Source: Cunninghamia lanceolata
Taxonomy: Eukaryota; Streptophyta; Pinopsida; Cupressales; Cupressaceae
Direction: 5' to 3'
NCBI GenBank assembly: GCA_027924645.1
Contig: BSBN01000297.1
Span: forward strand, 6,386,001 to 6,450,000
DNA: 64,000 nucleotides
In this document: positions 25,034 to 37,560 of the stretch, in pieces
How positions within the stretch are numbered: the stretch's first letter is position 1
Layout of the letters: each line of letters begins with the position of its first letter
Notes under the pieces: model-generated
Told to the model about the DNA's origin: nothing
Database searches by the model: none
Seen by the model: only the letters and a program-made list of their open reading frames with translations
Position numbers and translations under genes: made by a program

Positions 25034-25474
25034 TTAGAAAGTATGAATGAAGTCTTTTTTCAATTCTTCCCAATATTTAGTTTCTTTCCTTCGTTCTTGA
25101 TTTATATACCATGTTTGTACAATTGGTGAGAGCATCCAATAAAAGAAGTGGGTATACAATACCTCATTATATTCATTTATGCCTTTCCATACCTTTATAC
25201 ACATGGACAAATGTTCTTGTGGGGAGATCTGACCTGAATACTTAGGTATTATGTCATATTCTCCTTCCTCTGGTAAATATCTTGTCTTGATGAATATTTT
25301 GAATGCTGACCACCGATCAATTGTATCTTTATGTGTGTTCCACCAATTTGCAGCATTGCATACTAATGTGTGTTGTGCAACCTGTAATCTTATCTCCTCA
25401 TATGAAAAGACTATATCCATTTTTGTTAGATATTTGTGTAGTTCATGCACGCCTGAAAACCTAGGCAACATGAT
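25034..25474 (-). pseudogene. Element E: second capsid-like domain, downstream of protease
   Basis: The frame reads GISHIMLPRFSGVHELHKYL across the B insertion, then ANWWNTHKDTIDRWSAFKIF, KTRYLPEEGEY and finally WYINQERRKETKYWEELKKDF. The pattern PRFSG...EE.RL...L...A..WW.......W..FK......RY is that of a retrotransposon Gag capsid core. G has the same domain at the same place (SHIKVPRYLGVGDLN, WNTHKDNIPRWHALKILI, WYINQEKRVETKVWEELQKDF). It is distinct from capsid-like domain 1 upstream of the zinc knuckles. This block has no internal stop. Its function is unknown: a duplicated capsid, or a captured Gag used for another role. Confidence 0.75.
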
Positions 25475-25479
25475 ATGTG

Positions 25480-26718
25480 TGTTACGTCAGAAAATGTCTC
25501 CCTAAAACTTTTTCCCTCCTATGTTTAGCTCCCGGGTCCTTTAGAAAGCATTTTTATCATCTTGCATATTCATGTTAACTCCCAACGAGAAAACCCCAAT
25601 GTTTTATGGCAAATAGGACCTAGGGGATGCTATTGTGATGAATCCTAACTGAAATAGGAAGGGAGAAATTAGGTGCCCGTGTCCTAGTCCTTCCCTATTT
25701 TAGGTAGGACCTAAATTCAAGTGTTAGTTAAATGACCGTTAATTAGGTCCTATGCCAACACCTTAAGTTTGAATTACGAAATTCTTAGCGGGAATGTGTT
25801 TAGATGCATATATAAGCATGTTTAGGGATTCATTTGTAAACTAGAAGATGATTATGAACTTTTGGAAAACTTGTGATTCTAGAACATTCAAGATATTCAT
25901 TGTTGTAGAGCGGACTTGTCTTGTTATTGTGTTTGTTATGCAGATTTGGCTTTATCTTCTCATGATATGAAAGGTTTTCATCTATATGCGAGCTACACCT
26001 TCGAGGTGACATTTATTTGTGTTTCAATCATTTATCAATTGGTTTTTGCCTCTATCATGTAGGGATATGCACTCTTTATCTGACAACGGTGTTCGGAAGA
26101 CTTGAATGTCTCTTTGGGGCTTGACTGAGGCAAGCCTCTAAACACCACAACCCCCAACCCCTTTTTCTATGATTGCAGGTTACAGGTTGTGGAAGTGGAA
26201 GAAGTGGAGTTGTAGGGAAGCATAACAAAGCATCAAAAGTGTAGAGGAAAGCAGAAAAGTAGGACATGGACTAGGGTGCCTGCTCATTAGTCCTCCGAAT
26301 CCTGAAACATAGAAGTCCTCGGAATAGCAGAAACAAGTTGCAGATAATCTTCAGAGATCCCGATAGAAACTGGTACATTGGACTAATTCACCCTCTCATT
26401 AGTCCTCAAATTTTCTGGATACTGAATCTCAAAATCTGGTATGTATTTAATTATCATTTGACATCTCTATGTGCGAGCATTTGTCGAGTTTCATCTGTTT
26501 GTTTACAATTTTATGAAATTAGGGTTTTGAGAATAATTGGACTTTAATTGATAAATAAATTAGAAAATTCCAAGTTTCCTCTTTGTTCTAAGGGACACTA
26601 AATCTATGGTAGAGCCCTCTTGCAAGAGATTGTGGCCTCACTCAATTTATGTCCTTGAATGTTGGTGTGAAAGGAGGATTTACCCTTGAAACTAAAACCC
26701 CTCTTTTTACACGAAAAA
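25480..26718 (+). repeat. 5' LTR of element B
   Basis: It begins TGTTACG and, by alignment with the 3' copy, ends cacgaaaaa where the other has catgaaaca, so the terminal CA has mutated to AA. A TATA-like gcatatataagcatg (about 25806-25820) marks a probable promoter. Confidence 0.92.
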
Positions 26719-27491
26719 TTTTGGTGAACCCATGTTTTTAATGAATTTTGCACCTTACTAAGTGTTGTACTTCAAATTTTCATTCATTTCATTCATCATA
26801 TTCTTATTGCATTTGAAAATTTACAAAAAAAATTAAAAATTTTGAAAAATTTAAAAAAATTGGCATTTTAGGCTTGCATTTTCAAATAATTTGAATTAAT
26901 TTGCAATTAATTTCATTTAATTTCTGTTATTTTAATTAGATCTGATTTAAATTATAGAAATTCATCATTTATTGTTCATTTGCATTGTATTTTAATGCTT
27001 ATTTTGTTAAAAATTACTTGAAATTGTGCATTTTTCACATAACCTAGTTTTTGCATTAGCTCTAGGGTTTGTGGTTAAAATCTTGTTTCAGATTTTACTA
27101 CTATTTTAAACACTCATTTAGGACTGATTTCTAACTATAGTGTTTCATCATAGTGTCTTTCTTGCAAAATTTCATGTCTTGGGTTTTAAAACCTTGCATT
27201 TTCATTAGATTTTGCCTTGTCATCTCTCTATAATTGCATTATAGGCATGTTGTGAAGGATATTGTTGCATTATTGGGTTGATATTGAGCTTATTATTTTC
27301 TTCCCCTCATAAAATTCTTCACAACACCTCTTCTTTTAATATTTTGCATTGAAAAATTGTGAAAAAAGTCAAAAAGTCAAGTATTTTAGGTCATAAACTT
27401 ACACAATTTTGCACTTGTTCCTTGCATAAGTTTTGAAATATGATTTTACATTGATTTGAAAACATACATACATGGCATTTCGTAGAAATAT
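26719..27491 (+). other. Primer site and leader of element B
   Basis: TGGTGAACC (26722-26730) is the primer site, as in A. The rest is an AT-rich leader with no coding signal. Confidence 0.7.
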
Positions 27492-28458
27492 TTGCATGAG
27501 TATATCATGGATTTTGAAAATTTCTCTAATTTCACTAATGAGAATCCTCATGTTCTGGACCACATAGCGTGCATACATGATATTGATATTTCTAAATGTT
27601 CTACATATGAGGCCAAATTACTTTGTTATATACATTATTTTTATAGCTTCACATCACTCATAGGAGCATATCCTTTGATATTAAATGATTTAACATGTTC
27701 ATCTCTAAGAACTCTCATGAGAACGATAAGGGTAAAAATTCCTCTTCCGCTAATGCTCTGGAACTAATAGCTAAAGTATATGATGATGATGATTCCATAA
27801 GTTATCCTATTTCTCCTATAATTGAATGTTCAAAGACCTTAGATGAGAAGAATATGGATAGCTCTATTAATTATATAACACCTTAACTTATTAACAACAC
27901 TTTACCTTTCTTTCATTCCAATGCTTTCCCTAGCCAAGATGAAGCATTAGTGGATGACATAATAATAACACAAGATTATTATGACTATGATGAAATAATT
28001 GGTATGTTAGAATTGGATAAGGAGACAGTTGAGAATTCACCTCATCCACGGAGAAATGGCATTTATGTTGAGGTTCCACCCCCTCCATCCTTACAGGGAT
28101 CAGGAGTGAGTCGTCGAGAAAAAATAATTCATCAAGACAAATGAGATTTGAACATGGTGCTTCCTCCTCTAACATACAAAAACCTATGGAAAAAAATGAT
28201 AATACTTTTGAAGATATAAGCAAGAAGACAAGAAAAAATAGACAAGCAAAAGAAAGAAGGAGAAGAACACATGCTTTTGCCCAACGAAATGCACATCAAC
28301 AAGAAAACAATCCACCTAACATTGAAACAAACCAACAAGAGCTTAAGAATGAACAACTTGAAGACAAAAACAAAAGTTGGGCTATGGTACCTTATGTCTC
28401 ACTTTCTTCTAACATTCAGGAGTGCAAAGATGATGATTTGGTTGTTAACAACCATTAG
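27492..28458 (+). pseudogene. Element B accessory ORF
   Basis: A frame beginning MHEYIMDFENFSNF at 27492 continues with frame changes through an acidic region rich in D/E/S (27750-28010). It then runs EVPPPPSLQGSG (about 28070-28105), a basic block KKTRKNRQAKERRRR (about 28223-28270), SWAMVPYVS and an acidic end DDDLVVNN. The last three segments match element A's accessory ORF. The N-terminal 200 residues have no clear match to A's protease-like domain. No named family is recognised. One stop follows IHQDK at 28142, with a frameshift into the basic part. Confidence 0.6.
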
Positions 28459-30326
28459 CTCAATTGTCCCTACAGGTGAGTATTTCTAACCCTTTACCTC
28501 TATGTTGTGTTTCCCTGGTGATGTGTTATGTGTTGTTTAGGCCTCCTAGGATGACCCTTGATACTCTTTTAAGGTCAAGGATACTTGGATACTGCCTCTG
28601 TTGTGACCCTTCTTCTATTTGTATCATCATTCTTCTATATTGCCTCTCCTCTATTTTCATTTTTGTGTGTTGTGTCCTAGGGGCATAGCATTGCGGTTGG
28701 TGACCTAGGGGCACCTTCCTACGTGATGACCCTATGGAACTTGTTTCTCCTCTCTTGATTTATTGTTTACCTTCCTCTAGTGGTTTTATCTAGCTGGCAG
28801 ATGACGTACAACAAATAATACTGATACAGACCACGTGTCCCTTTAGCGAGTAAGCAAAAATGGACCTAGTCCATATATGACGATGGGGTTGATTTATATT
28901 ATCTAATGCTTGGCTAGTAGAATCACTCTGTGTGATATTTTGATGTTGTCTTATCGTACTAACCATAACAATAAATCTACTCTGTGCACTTTGTTTACCT
29001 TTGAATCTCGCTTTGGTTACACTTGGTTTTGAGATTTATGCGATATAGCCCCACGGTTATACTCAGATCTTGGACCCGTAATATAGCCTCAACTCTTTAT
29101 GTGAATGACTACATGCATTGTTGTTTATCATGATTATGTGGTTTCTAACACCTTTTCTTGTAGGAAATAATGTGTTTGTGGGAACATTTGTTGATCGTAA
29201 AGTACATGTCACCTTTGGGGGCATGGGCTTTGCGAGAGCTCGTGTTCCCTTGTGTGTTTTCTTCCTACCTTAATGTGCTTGATATTGGTACATGATATCA
29301 ACCACCTTAAGGTGGGGGCATATATAAGGTAAGATGTCTGATGATTTTGATATTGATAAAGCATGTTTGTAAGCCCTCTGCAGAGGTGGGATGTTGTATC
29401 TCCACGTGAGTGCACATCTTTATTTTATATTGCAATCATTAAGCCCTTTGCAGAGGTAGGATATCATGCATGTCCTTTTATTTTAAGCCCTCTGCGGAGG
29501 TGGGGATGGTGTATGTCTCGAGCTAGTGCACATCCTTTTTATTCTAAAAGTCCTCTGAGCAGGTAGGGTTGGTGTATCCTCCCTTAAGCGTGTCTTTGAT
29601 GGTTGTTGTGTGAAGCCCAACCATCAGGTGTATTTGTAATGTGACTAAGATGGTGGTGAACCTAGCAATAGGCTCCTTCCATCACTTGTTTGTCATGTTT
29701 TATATGTATAGTATGTCTTTGGCATGCTATACGACACTCATGTTTTCCATGTGTCTTCCATGTGTTTTCCTCTTGTATGGTGTGTTTGTTCCCAAGCATA
29801 ATCTAAAGACATGTGGTGATAAGTCCCTCCTATGCTTTGGGATTTGTATGGTGTGTTTGTTCTCAAGTGTAGTCTAAAGACGTGTGGTGATAAGTCCCTC
29901 CTACACTCTGAGATTTGTATTGGTGTCTGTTGCCCCATATGCAGTCTAAAGACATGCGGCGATGAGTCCCTCTTACATTTTGGGTTGTGTGTTGTGTGTT
30001 TACTTTCCATGTACTTACATTTACATTCATTTATATATGAGAAAATTAAAAAGAAATAAACTCTGCATTCAATGTATTTACTATGTTTTGCATGTCTTCA
30101 ATGTTGTCTTCTCCATGTTTTGTGTGCTTGTTACTGTCTTCATTGTGTCTGGCGTGTCTGCGGCGTTTCTCCTCTAATGTCTACTTGAGATTGGGGGCTA
30201 GAAATGGTTCTCAATCTTTGTGTATGCATTAGCTCTAAGTGCCTGGAGTGTTTGTTGTGTTTGTTGACCATACTTTAATGCATGTATGGAACTTGTGTTC
30301 ATGCATACATTAAAGTGGGGGCTAAA
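28459..30326 (+). repeat. Element B 3' non-coding region, two tandem arrays, polypurine tract
   Basis: At 29371-29575 the stem aagccctctgcagaggtggg (core palindrome cctctgcagagg) recurs four times at 44-70 base spacing. At 29772-30003 a 71-72 base unit (tctaaagacatgtggtgataagtccctc...) is repeated three times. The polypurine tract aaagtgggggctaaa occupies 30312-30326. The array positions mirror those in A although the units differ. Confidence 0.8.
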
Positions 30327-31563
30327 TGTTACGTTGGAAAATGTCTCCCTAGGACTTTTTCCCTCCTATGTTTAGCTCTCAGGTCCTTTAGAAAGTATTT
30401 TTATCATCTTGCATATTCATGTTAACTCCTGATAAGAAAACCCCAAAGTTTTATGGCAAATAGGACCTAGGGGGTGCTATTGTGATGAATCCTAACTAAA
30501 ATAGGGAGGGAGGACTTGGGCCCCCACGCCCTAGTCCTGCCTATTTTAGGCAGGACCTAAATTCAAGAGTTGGTTATATGACCGTTAATTAGGTCCTACG
30601 GCAACACCTTAAGTTTGAATTACGAAATTCTTAGCAGGAATGTGTTTAGATGCATATATAAGCATGTTTAGAGATTCATTTGTGAACTAGAAGATGATTA
30701 TGAACTTTTAGCAAACTTGTGATTCTAGAGCATTCAAGATACTCATTGTTGCAAAGTAGACTTGTCTTGTTATTGTGTTTGTTATGCAGATTTGGCTTCA
30801 TCTTCTCATGATGTGAAATATTTTCATCTATATATGAGTTACACCTCTGAGGTGACATTATTTGTGTTTCAATCATTTATCAATTGGTTTTTACCTCTAT
30901 CCCATAGGGATATGAACTCTTTATCTAAACATGGTGTTCAAAAGACTTGAATGTCTCTCTGGGGCTTGACCAAGGCAAGCCTCTAAACACCACAACCCCC
31001 AACCCCTTTTTCTGTGATTGCAGGTTATAGGTTGTGGAAGCGGAAGAAGTGGAGTTGCAGGGAAGCAAAATAGAGTGTGAGAAGTGCAAAGGAAAGCAGA
31101 AAAGCAAGACCTAGACTGGGGTGCCCACTCATTAGTCCTCTGGATCTCGAAACACAAAAATCCTTGAAACAAGAGAAACAAGTTGCAGACAATCTTCATA
31201 GATCTCGACAGAAACTGGTACATTGGACTAATTCACCTGCCCATTAGTCCCCAACTTTTTTGGATACTGAATCTCAAAATCTGGTATGTATTTAATTGTC
31301 ATTTAATATCTTTGTGTGCGAGCATTTGTCGAGTTTCATCTGTTTGTTTATGATTTTATGAAATTAGGGTTTTGAGCATAATTAGACTTTAATTGATAAA
31401 TAAATTAGCAAATTCCAAGTTTCCTCTTCATTCTAAGGGACACTAAAACTATAGTAGAGCCCTCTTGCAAGAGATTGTGGCCTCACTCAATTTATGTCCT
31501 TGAATGTTGGTGTGAAAGGAGGATTTACCCTTGAAACTAAAACCCCTCTTTTTACATGAAACA
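30327..31563 (+). repeat. 3' LTR of element B
   Basis: Partner of 25480-26718; it ends acatgaaaca followed by the target copy atgtg. Confidence 0.93.
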
Positions 31564-31568
31564 ATGTG

Positions 31569-32300
31569 AAATTCCTTTCAAAATGTGACTTACCCAGTGA
31601 GATATTTGCTCCATATCTTCCTTATCCTCCTTAAATGCACTGCAGGTAATCTCCGATGAGTTTTGATGAAGTGCAGAGGATTGTGGTATGTCTTCTTCAT
31701 TTGTCCTAATTGTGAATATCCTCTAGTAACCAAGCATTTTCCTCATATTTAGTTTCGATTCTTCTCTCATCCAAGGTTCTAAAACCTCCTCACTGTCTAT
31801 ACTATATTGATCATCCTCTTTCTCTATTTTGCCCTTAGAATTAGGCTCTTCTATTGTCTCCTCTACATCCAACTTTGTAATTGTATACAGATTCTTTGCA
31901 TCCTTGTCACTGTATTCATACTGATTGATTTCTTCTATATATGCTTCCTCCATTGATGAACCCAAAGGATATTGACAATGTTGTTCTCATTAGCAAATGA
32001 TAGTTCTTCTCTTGGGAGTCTATGACACCATTTGCATCTACAAACCATCTCAAGCCCAAAAGTGCATTAAAAGCTTCTCCTTGATCCTTCATGGCTACCA
32101 CAATGAAATCTAAGACATGTTTGATCCCCATCAAGTTAACTTCAGCTTGCTTCCAATTTCCCATTGTTTGCATATGAGATCCATCAGCCAAGATTATATT
32201 GTAATTGTTTTTTCACAGCTTAGGTCTTCCTAACTGCTCCCACAACTTCTTTGTGATCATGTTGACATCTTCTCCCAAATCTATCATGACATTCCAGACC
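31569..32300 (-). pseudogene. Element E protease and downstream acidic linker
   Basis: On the minus strand the retropepsin opens with MIDLGEDVNMI at about 32255-32290, where D-L-G replaces the usual D-S/T-G (as in Athila-type proteases). It continues through LWEQLGRPKL, NYNIILADGSHMQTMGNWK and LDFIVVAMKDQGEAFNALLGLRWF. An acidic linker (EETIEEPNSKGKIEKEDDQYS, 31723-31965) then leads to the second capsid-like domain, reached across the B insertion. G has the same protease and linker at 49950-50730. One stop lies just after RPKL. Confidence 0.83.
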
Positions 32301-33029
32301 TTTTATGATTGATGTGAACATCCACCATAAGTAGTTTTGTCTTCCATTCTCTATCTGTTCTTCCCATCCTCCAGAGTTGACTCTTCTAACTTTGTTCCTT
32401 GTTCCAATACTTAGAGAATTGCTTTAGTTTGTCAATCAATCTATGTTGTTGTGTCAATTGGGATAACTACTTGAGAGCATCCACTTATCCTTCGGTGAAA
32501 AAATGTTTGTATTGTTTCTCCTTTTCTTGTTCCTTCCTTATAGTTTGTTTGGATTCCTTCACAACTTCTTCATACTATTTCTTAGTAGGGACAAAATCTT
32601 CATCCTCCTCATTGTCTTCTTCTGTCTCAATGATATACTATCTTCTAGTATTTGTTCCTTGTCTTGTCACTACCATAGATTTCTCCTTCCTTTTTCTTCC
32701 CTCTTTTCTGATATGTTTTGGTGTACTTCTCTGGTAGTACTTTTCTTCTTCTGTGGATTTAGTTGAAGATATGTCTATCTCCTCTCTATTGTCCTTCTAG
32801 CAAGTTCTTGTTCCTTGACCTTTTGGTGTTTTTCTTCTGTGGATTCAGTTGAAGATATGTCTGTCTCCTCTCTATTTTCCTTCTAGCAAGTTCTTGTTCC
32901 TTGACCTTTTGGTGCTCTTCTTATGATCCTTGCTCCTTTTTTATTGTTCAAGTTTTGTAACTCATCACTCTTGGACTATGGTTGTGCATTCCAGAAGTAT
33001 TATTGTGCTCTCTCACAAGAAAATAGGTC
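32301..33029 (-). pseudogene. Element E linker between zinc knuckles and protease, with 86-bp duplication
   Basis: The minus strand encodes a charged, degraded linker with no recognisable fold. An 86-bp tandem duplication at 32746-32917 (ttcttctgtggat...ccttttggtg) is present in E but not at the matching place in G. Confidence 0.65.
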
Positions 33030-33600
33030 ATGCTCTATACTATTACAAAATGAACACTGTGTTTTCTTTTCATCCCAACATTCATTAGAAAAATGTCCTC
33101 TTACCACAATTGAAGCATGTGGCATCCTCCCTCCTTTGATTTCTTCCATGGCCTTTGCCTCTTCTGTAGCCTTCAAGCCATCCTATGTCATCATTATTAT
33201 AGCTATTTCCATATGATGGACCGCCTAAATTTGAATTTTGTATTGCATTAATATTCCTCTAATTTATCCAACTTGGCTACTTGTAGTCCTGATCATATGA
33301 ATTTCTTTCATGTATGTCATGTTACTGCTCTCTATAGAGTTTGTATTGTTTCCACCATACTATGCTTCATCTTCTTCATCAATAAAATCTCTTCTCCTTT
33401 GGAAGTTTTATGAAGGACAATCTGGTGTTTCATGGTCATCCCATTCTTCACATAATCCACAGTATACTGAATTGATTTTTTTCATTGTTTCTTTGGTATT
33501 TGCTTTCATTGCGGCAACTTGTCTTTCTCCTTTCAACCTAGGGAATTCATTTCTCAAGTAGCCTTCTCTTGTATAGTATGAACACTAGCTATTAGGTCTT
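33030..33600 (-). pseudogene. Element E nucleocapsid region with four zinc-knuckle motifs
   Basis: In translation order on the minus strand: a first degraded knuckle CSYYTREGYLRNEF (about 33540-33580; second Cys, the His and last Cys lost); an unusual one, YCGLCEEWDDHETPDC (about 33420-33465), with C-X2-C-X6-H-X4-C spacing; a canonical CFNCGK.GHFSNEC (about 33070-33115, one frameshift inside); and CSFCNSIEHDLFSC (about 33020-33062). G carries the counterpart of each. Zinc knuckles bind genomic RNA for packaging; four in a row is more than the one or two usual for Ty3/gypsy Gag. Confidence 0.75.
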
Positions 33601-33699
33601 TATTTCTGTGTATTCTCCTCATGTTTCACCAATATCTCTTGCCTCAACTTCAAATGCTCCAATTCCAATTTCAACTTTTCCAATTCTAGGTTCTCTTTC

Positions 33700-34840
33700 A
33701 TCTTATCTTATCTGCACCAAGATTGAGACTCTATCTAGCAAGCCAATGTCACTGCTTCTGCATATGTTTCAAAAATCCATCTATCTAGGGTTGACCTTAT
33801 TTCAGGGCTTATTACAGAAATAAACCATTCTATCTTTTGCTTATCAGTCAATGGTTCCTCCAGTCTCCTAGTTGTCTCCTTGAGTCGTTTATAAAATTCC
33901 TTTATTGATTCTTTCTCCAATTGCATGAAATCTCTCATCTTACCGATCCCTTCTATTGGAACCTCCAAAACTCCAAAGTTCTCCAAAAATAGCTTCTTGA
34001 TATCATCCCATTCCTTGTCACTATTTGGACATGTCTTCCTATACCACTTCAATGCTTCATTCCGCAAGATGCCTCTGAAGTCAAATAGCTTGATTTCATC
34101 TCTTGTTTCTCCCTTCCGATTCCAAATTGACTCTAGTACAAAATTGTGTTCAGCTGCTTTAGTAGTATCCTTCTAAAATATAGGTAACTTAACTATGGTA
34201 TCCATGATTGATCTTCTCACAATCTCCGGTACTCTGCAGTAGTTTTCTTCTAGTCTGCTCCTATGGTTATGCTTGTTTCTATCAACTCTCTTCCCTTGTC
34301 TCTCTATAATCAAGTCTCAAAGTACTCTCCTAAAACCTCTGCAAAATTACCCCAGATCTCTGTTATTCTCTCTACATCTTTGTTTGCTTGAATATTTTCC
34401 TTCTCAACTAAAATTCTCTTGACTCTATCTAGCACTCAGGGTGACTCATGGTCTAGGGGTTGTGTCTCTTCATAGTGTCTCTTCAAATTAGGGGCTACTC
34501 TTCCATTTGTCAACAACATCATGTTGACATCCAATTTAAATAGCCTTCCAAAACCCTCAAAACTCCTCCCAATGGTTACCGCATCTCCTCCGCTTATCTC
34601 TTTTATACTTCAACAAATTAACTCCTCTATATATTCCTCATCCATCTTAAAAATCTTTGGAGTGAACTCATATGTTTCAACAGTCTACTGAGTATACCCT
34701 AGTTCACCTATTTCTTCTCTTTCCTTTCCACATTCTCCTCTAGTAGCACCCACCATGGCATGCTTAGCAACATTCTTCATCATATTCTCTATCTCTTCAC
34801 CTTCTGACCTCCTTTCTCCAGCAGCACCCTCCGTGGTGCG
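33700..34840 (-). pseudogene. Element E Gag: N-terminal region and capsid-like domain 1
   Basis: The capsid block (33735-34067) reads MRNEALKWYRKTC, then W..IKKLFLENFG, a DFMQLEKESIKEFYKRLKET segment and EWFISVISPEIRSTL. This is the standard Gag capsid pattern. Upstream (34090-34845) is a charged N-terminus with repeated ER(T/A)xEGA-type heptads, interrupted by D and continued at 48315. In-frame stops are frequent upstream of the capsid block, many of them TAG. Confidence 0.8.
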
Positions 34841-34845
34841 CTCAG

Positions 34846-36222
34846 TGTTGGGTTGAAATATTGACTTCCTTTTATAATGTTTTTATATGTTTTTAAGACA
34901 TTTTCACATGATCTTGCAAGAACCCTACATGCATTACCTTTATTAAATGTTGTTTCACATACACTTCTCAGAGACTTTAAACCTATGCTGATAAATGGAA
35001 TATGGTGGTTATATTATCAAGTGGATGATTTAAATTATCGATATACATGTAATATAGATAGGATTTCATAAGTTTAATATGAGAGGTTATTTTGTGTATA
35101 TATGTTGGATAATTAACCTTGTGCAGCAAAGACATAGCATCCAGGAAGGAGTAATTGCAGCAGAGTGCAGAACAAGGGAATTGATTAAAGTGCAGGCCAA
35201 GTGCCAAAAGTGAAGATCGATGGAGATGAACGTGGTCATCATGGAAAAATAAATGCAAGTGAAGAAGAAGACTTGTTCTAGAAGTCTAACCACATCTTAT
35301 GTGTTTTCATTCATGAGCCATGGTGTGGGATTTCTGTTTGAATAGGACTCTGCTTCCTTTGTTCTAGATAATTAATAAGTTGATCTCGAAACTATATCCT
35401 GATATCCAGGGATAAATTGTAGTTAGTTGGAAGATCACATAAAACTCTCCCACTTTTGTATAAGTTAGGGGATGCGTTTGTTGATTAGTTAGTTGTTATT
35501 TTACTTTCTATCTATATATCCGTTACTTTGTTTTTACAGTTATCTGTTATTCCAAACATGTTTTGATTTTGAATAAAAATCTAAAGAAGATTCTATCTTT
35601 GATATGAATTGAATTCAACTACGTGTCATGGAAAATGTGTGAAGATCTGAAGTAGATTTAGTTTACAGAAGAAGTGAGATAGTTCCCTAAGCTGGCCACT
35701 CAAGGTACTAACTCCCACTTCATGCATTCGCTTATTTATTCATGCATTTCTAGTTAAATTGTTTCATGTTATCTTATACGTTACATTGTGAAATAAGTGA
35801 GAAATCGTGATTGCTATTTCTAATAGTTGTGATTCATGAATAGAATACATAATTGAAGTCCTCTGGAGGTTAGTGTCAATTCTTTTATCATTCTGTGTAT
35901 TTCAAGTTAATTATGTAATTCTCTGTTGAATATAGCTATCTTCAGCTTATGCTGAGGGTACCTGTAACAACTAGGTTTTTAACTATTTTTGATGTTCTTT
36001 CATTTCTATGAACTTCAGTCAATTAAATTGATTTGAATAAATCTGTATGAGTTAGTTTAGGATAGAAATGAGTCTTGAAGGCATATATAGTGTGAGCATC
36101 ATCATAAGCTTATGCTCCGTGGTTGATAATTCAATGTAGGAATGTAATGATAGAGAGGACTGTTCAGTTAGGTTTAACCCTAGATTTTATTTAGGTCTAC
36201 AACGCATTAGTTTTCCTCTACA
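34846..36222 (+). repeat. 5' LTR of element D
   Basis: Begins TGTTGGGTTG and ends cctctaca. The TATA-like tctatatatccg (about 35509-35520) precedes the transcribed part. Confidence 0.94.
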
Positions 36223-36226
36223 TTTT

Positions 36227-36239
36227 TGGCGTCGTTGCC
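36227..36239 (+). other. Primer-binding site of element D
   Basis: TGGCGTCGTTGCC starts four bases after the LTR. It is a one-base variant of the TGGCGCCGTTGCC site typical of Athila/Tat elements, usually assigned to tRNA-Asp. Confidence 0.88.
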
Positions 36240-36639
36240 AAGAATGGTACTATCTTCATAGTCTCATTAGTTTTATATGCTTTCATAGTTAAATCTTGAT
36301 TTTAGCATTAGATTTACTAAATTCATTTTTCAAGAAACACCAGGCATTCTACTAACACTGTGCAGGACCGTTGAAACATAAAGCTCAAATTACTGTATGC
36401 GGAGATAGAGAGATAACCAAGGTAGATTCCTCCCTTCAACTTCTTAGAATAACAAGGGCACAACTAATTTTATTAACTACATACTAGGAAGTGTTGAAGG
36501 AGAGTTACCTTTTATATCTTCATCCACACCCCCTACATCTCCATCGACTTCCTCCACTGCCACAGAAGGGACTTTTAGAACCATGGGAATGCTACAGTAG
36601 ATGATCCTCTAGGACAAACGACATTTGAATTCCCCATCC

Positions 36640-37560
36640 CACACCAAGCACGGGCTACTACTCTAAAAAATATACCACCTTCTGCATTGCCTGTTTTCTA
36701 TGGCTTGGTGACTGAAGATCCTGACACTTTCTTGTTCAAGTTTGATGTCTTGTGTAGGAGTTATGACCACACCACTAATCCTTACAGACTCGCGCTATTC
36801 CCTACCACACTAAAATATGCTACTTTAAGGTGGTTTATAGGGTTGGGGAAAGATGTCATTCTAGACTGGGATACCATGAAGACAAAGTTCCTAGAAAAAT
36901 ATAAAGACTATTGCATAGGACATGATAGGAGAAGAGATGACATTTTTAGGATGTCACAGAAAGAGGATGAACCACTTGAAGACTATGTGGAAAGATTCCA
37001 GTTTTCCTTGAAAAAAAACCCTCAAAATAGATTTTTCTGAAGACTCACTGAAGTAGGTGTTTTTGAGAGGAGTTAATGATGACTGCATGGATGCCCTCAA
37101 TCTCATTGGAACAGGGGATATATCTCAACTTCCCTTTGAAGATATCTGTACAGCCTGTAGAAATTATTCTAGAACATTTTCTAGAAAACCAAGGGGAGAA
37201 AGAGTAGCCATCACAGACAAGACAACTAATGGAGTTTCAAGAGTGGAAATTGGTAACTTGCTGACCAACATGAAGGAGGACATTATTAGCCATATGGCTA
37301 CACAGCTAGACACTCTCCATATCAAGAAGAAACAAGAAGAGGTAGATGAAATCCTTACTAAGTACTGCCCCAATTGTAGATAGAGGAAGGCCAACTGCAA
37401 ATGCAAAAGGGTGGGCAACATCCAGCAAGAAAAGATTGAGAGACCAGAATTGCAACCATTTGAAGGAGAAGATGGGCGCCTATTCTTTATAGCTCAAAGG
37501 AGACCTTGGCAGCAAAGGAAAGGTATGCCCTCTAATCCACTTAGTTTTAATTCTCCCTTT
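36640..37560 (+). pseudogene. Element D Gag
   Basis: The capsid domain runs from the region before 36687 through PVFYGLVTEDPDTFLFKFDV, ATLRWFIGLG, W..MKTKFLEKY and DEPLEDYVERFQFSL to NDDCMDALNLIGTGDI. This is the layout of Athila Gag (PxFxGxxxEDPxxHLxxF...). A TAG at 37054 interrupts FSEDSLK/VFLRG, a small frameshift lies near 37020, and a TAG at 37381 follows YCPNCR in a cysteine cluster (CPNC...CKC). Several further TAG/TAA codons lie in the glutamine-rich tail to about 37960. Confidence 0.88.

Larger units (their letters stand above)
25480..31563 (+). mobile_element. Element B: non-autonomous relative of A, inserted in E
   Basis: The LTRs 25480-26718 (1239 bp) and 30327-31563 (1237 bp) enclose 3.6 kb. 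The duplication atgtg is perfect (25475-25479 and 31564-31568). Primer site, polypurine tract, accessory ORF and 3' arrays match element A in layout, and the LTR starts are recognisably related (TGTTA...tttagctc..aggtcc). There is no gag, RT or integrase. Confidence 0.94.

Noticed and set aside
29371..30003. Regularly spaced repeats that might look like a CRISPR array
   Set aside because: Spacing is irregular, the spacers are themselves repeats, and the context is a eukaryotic LTR element.
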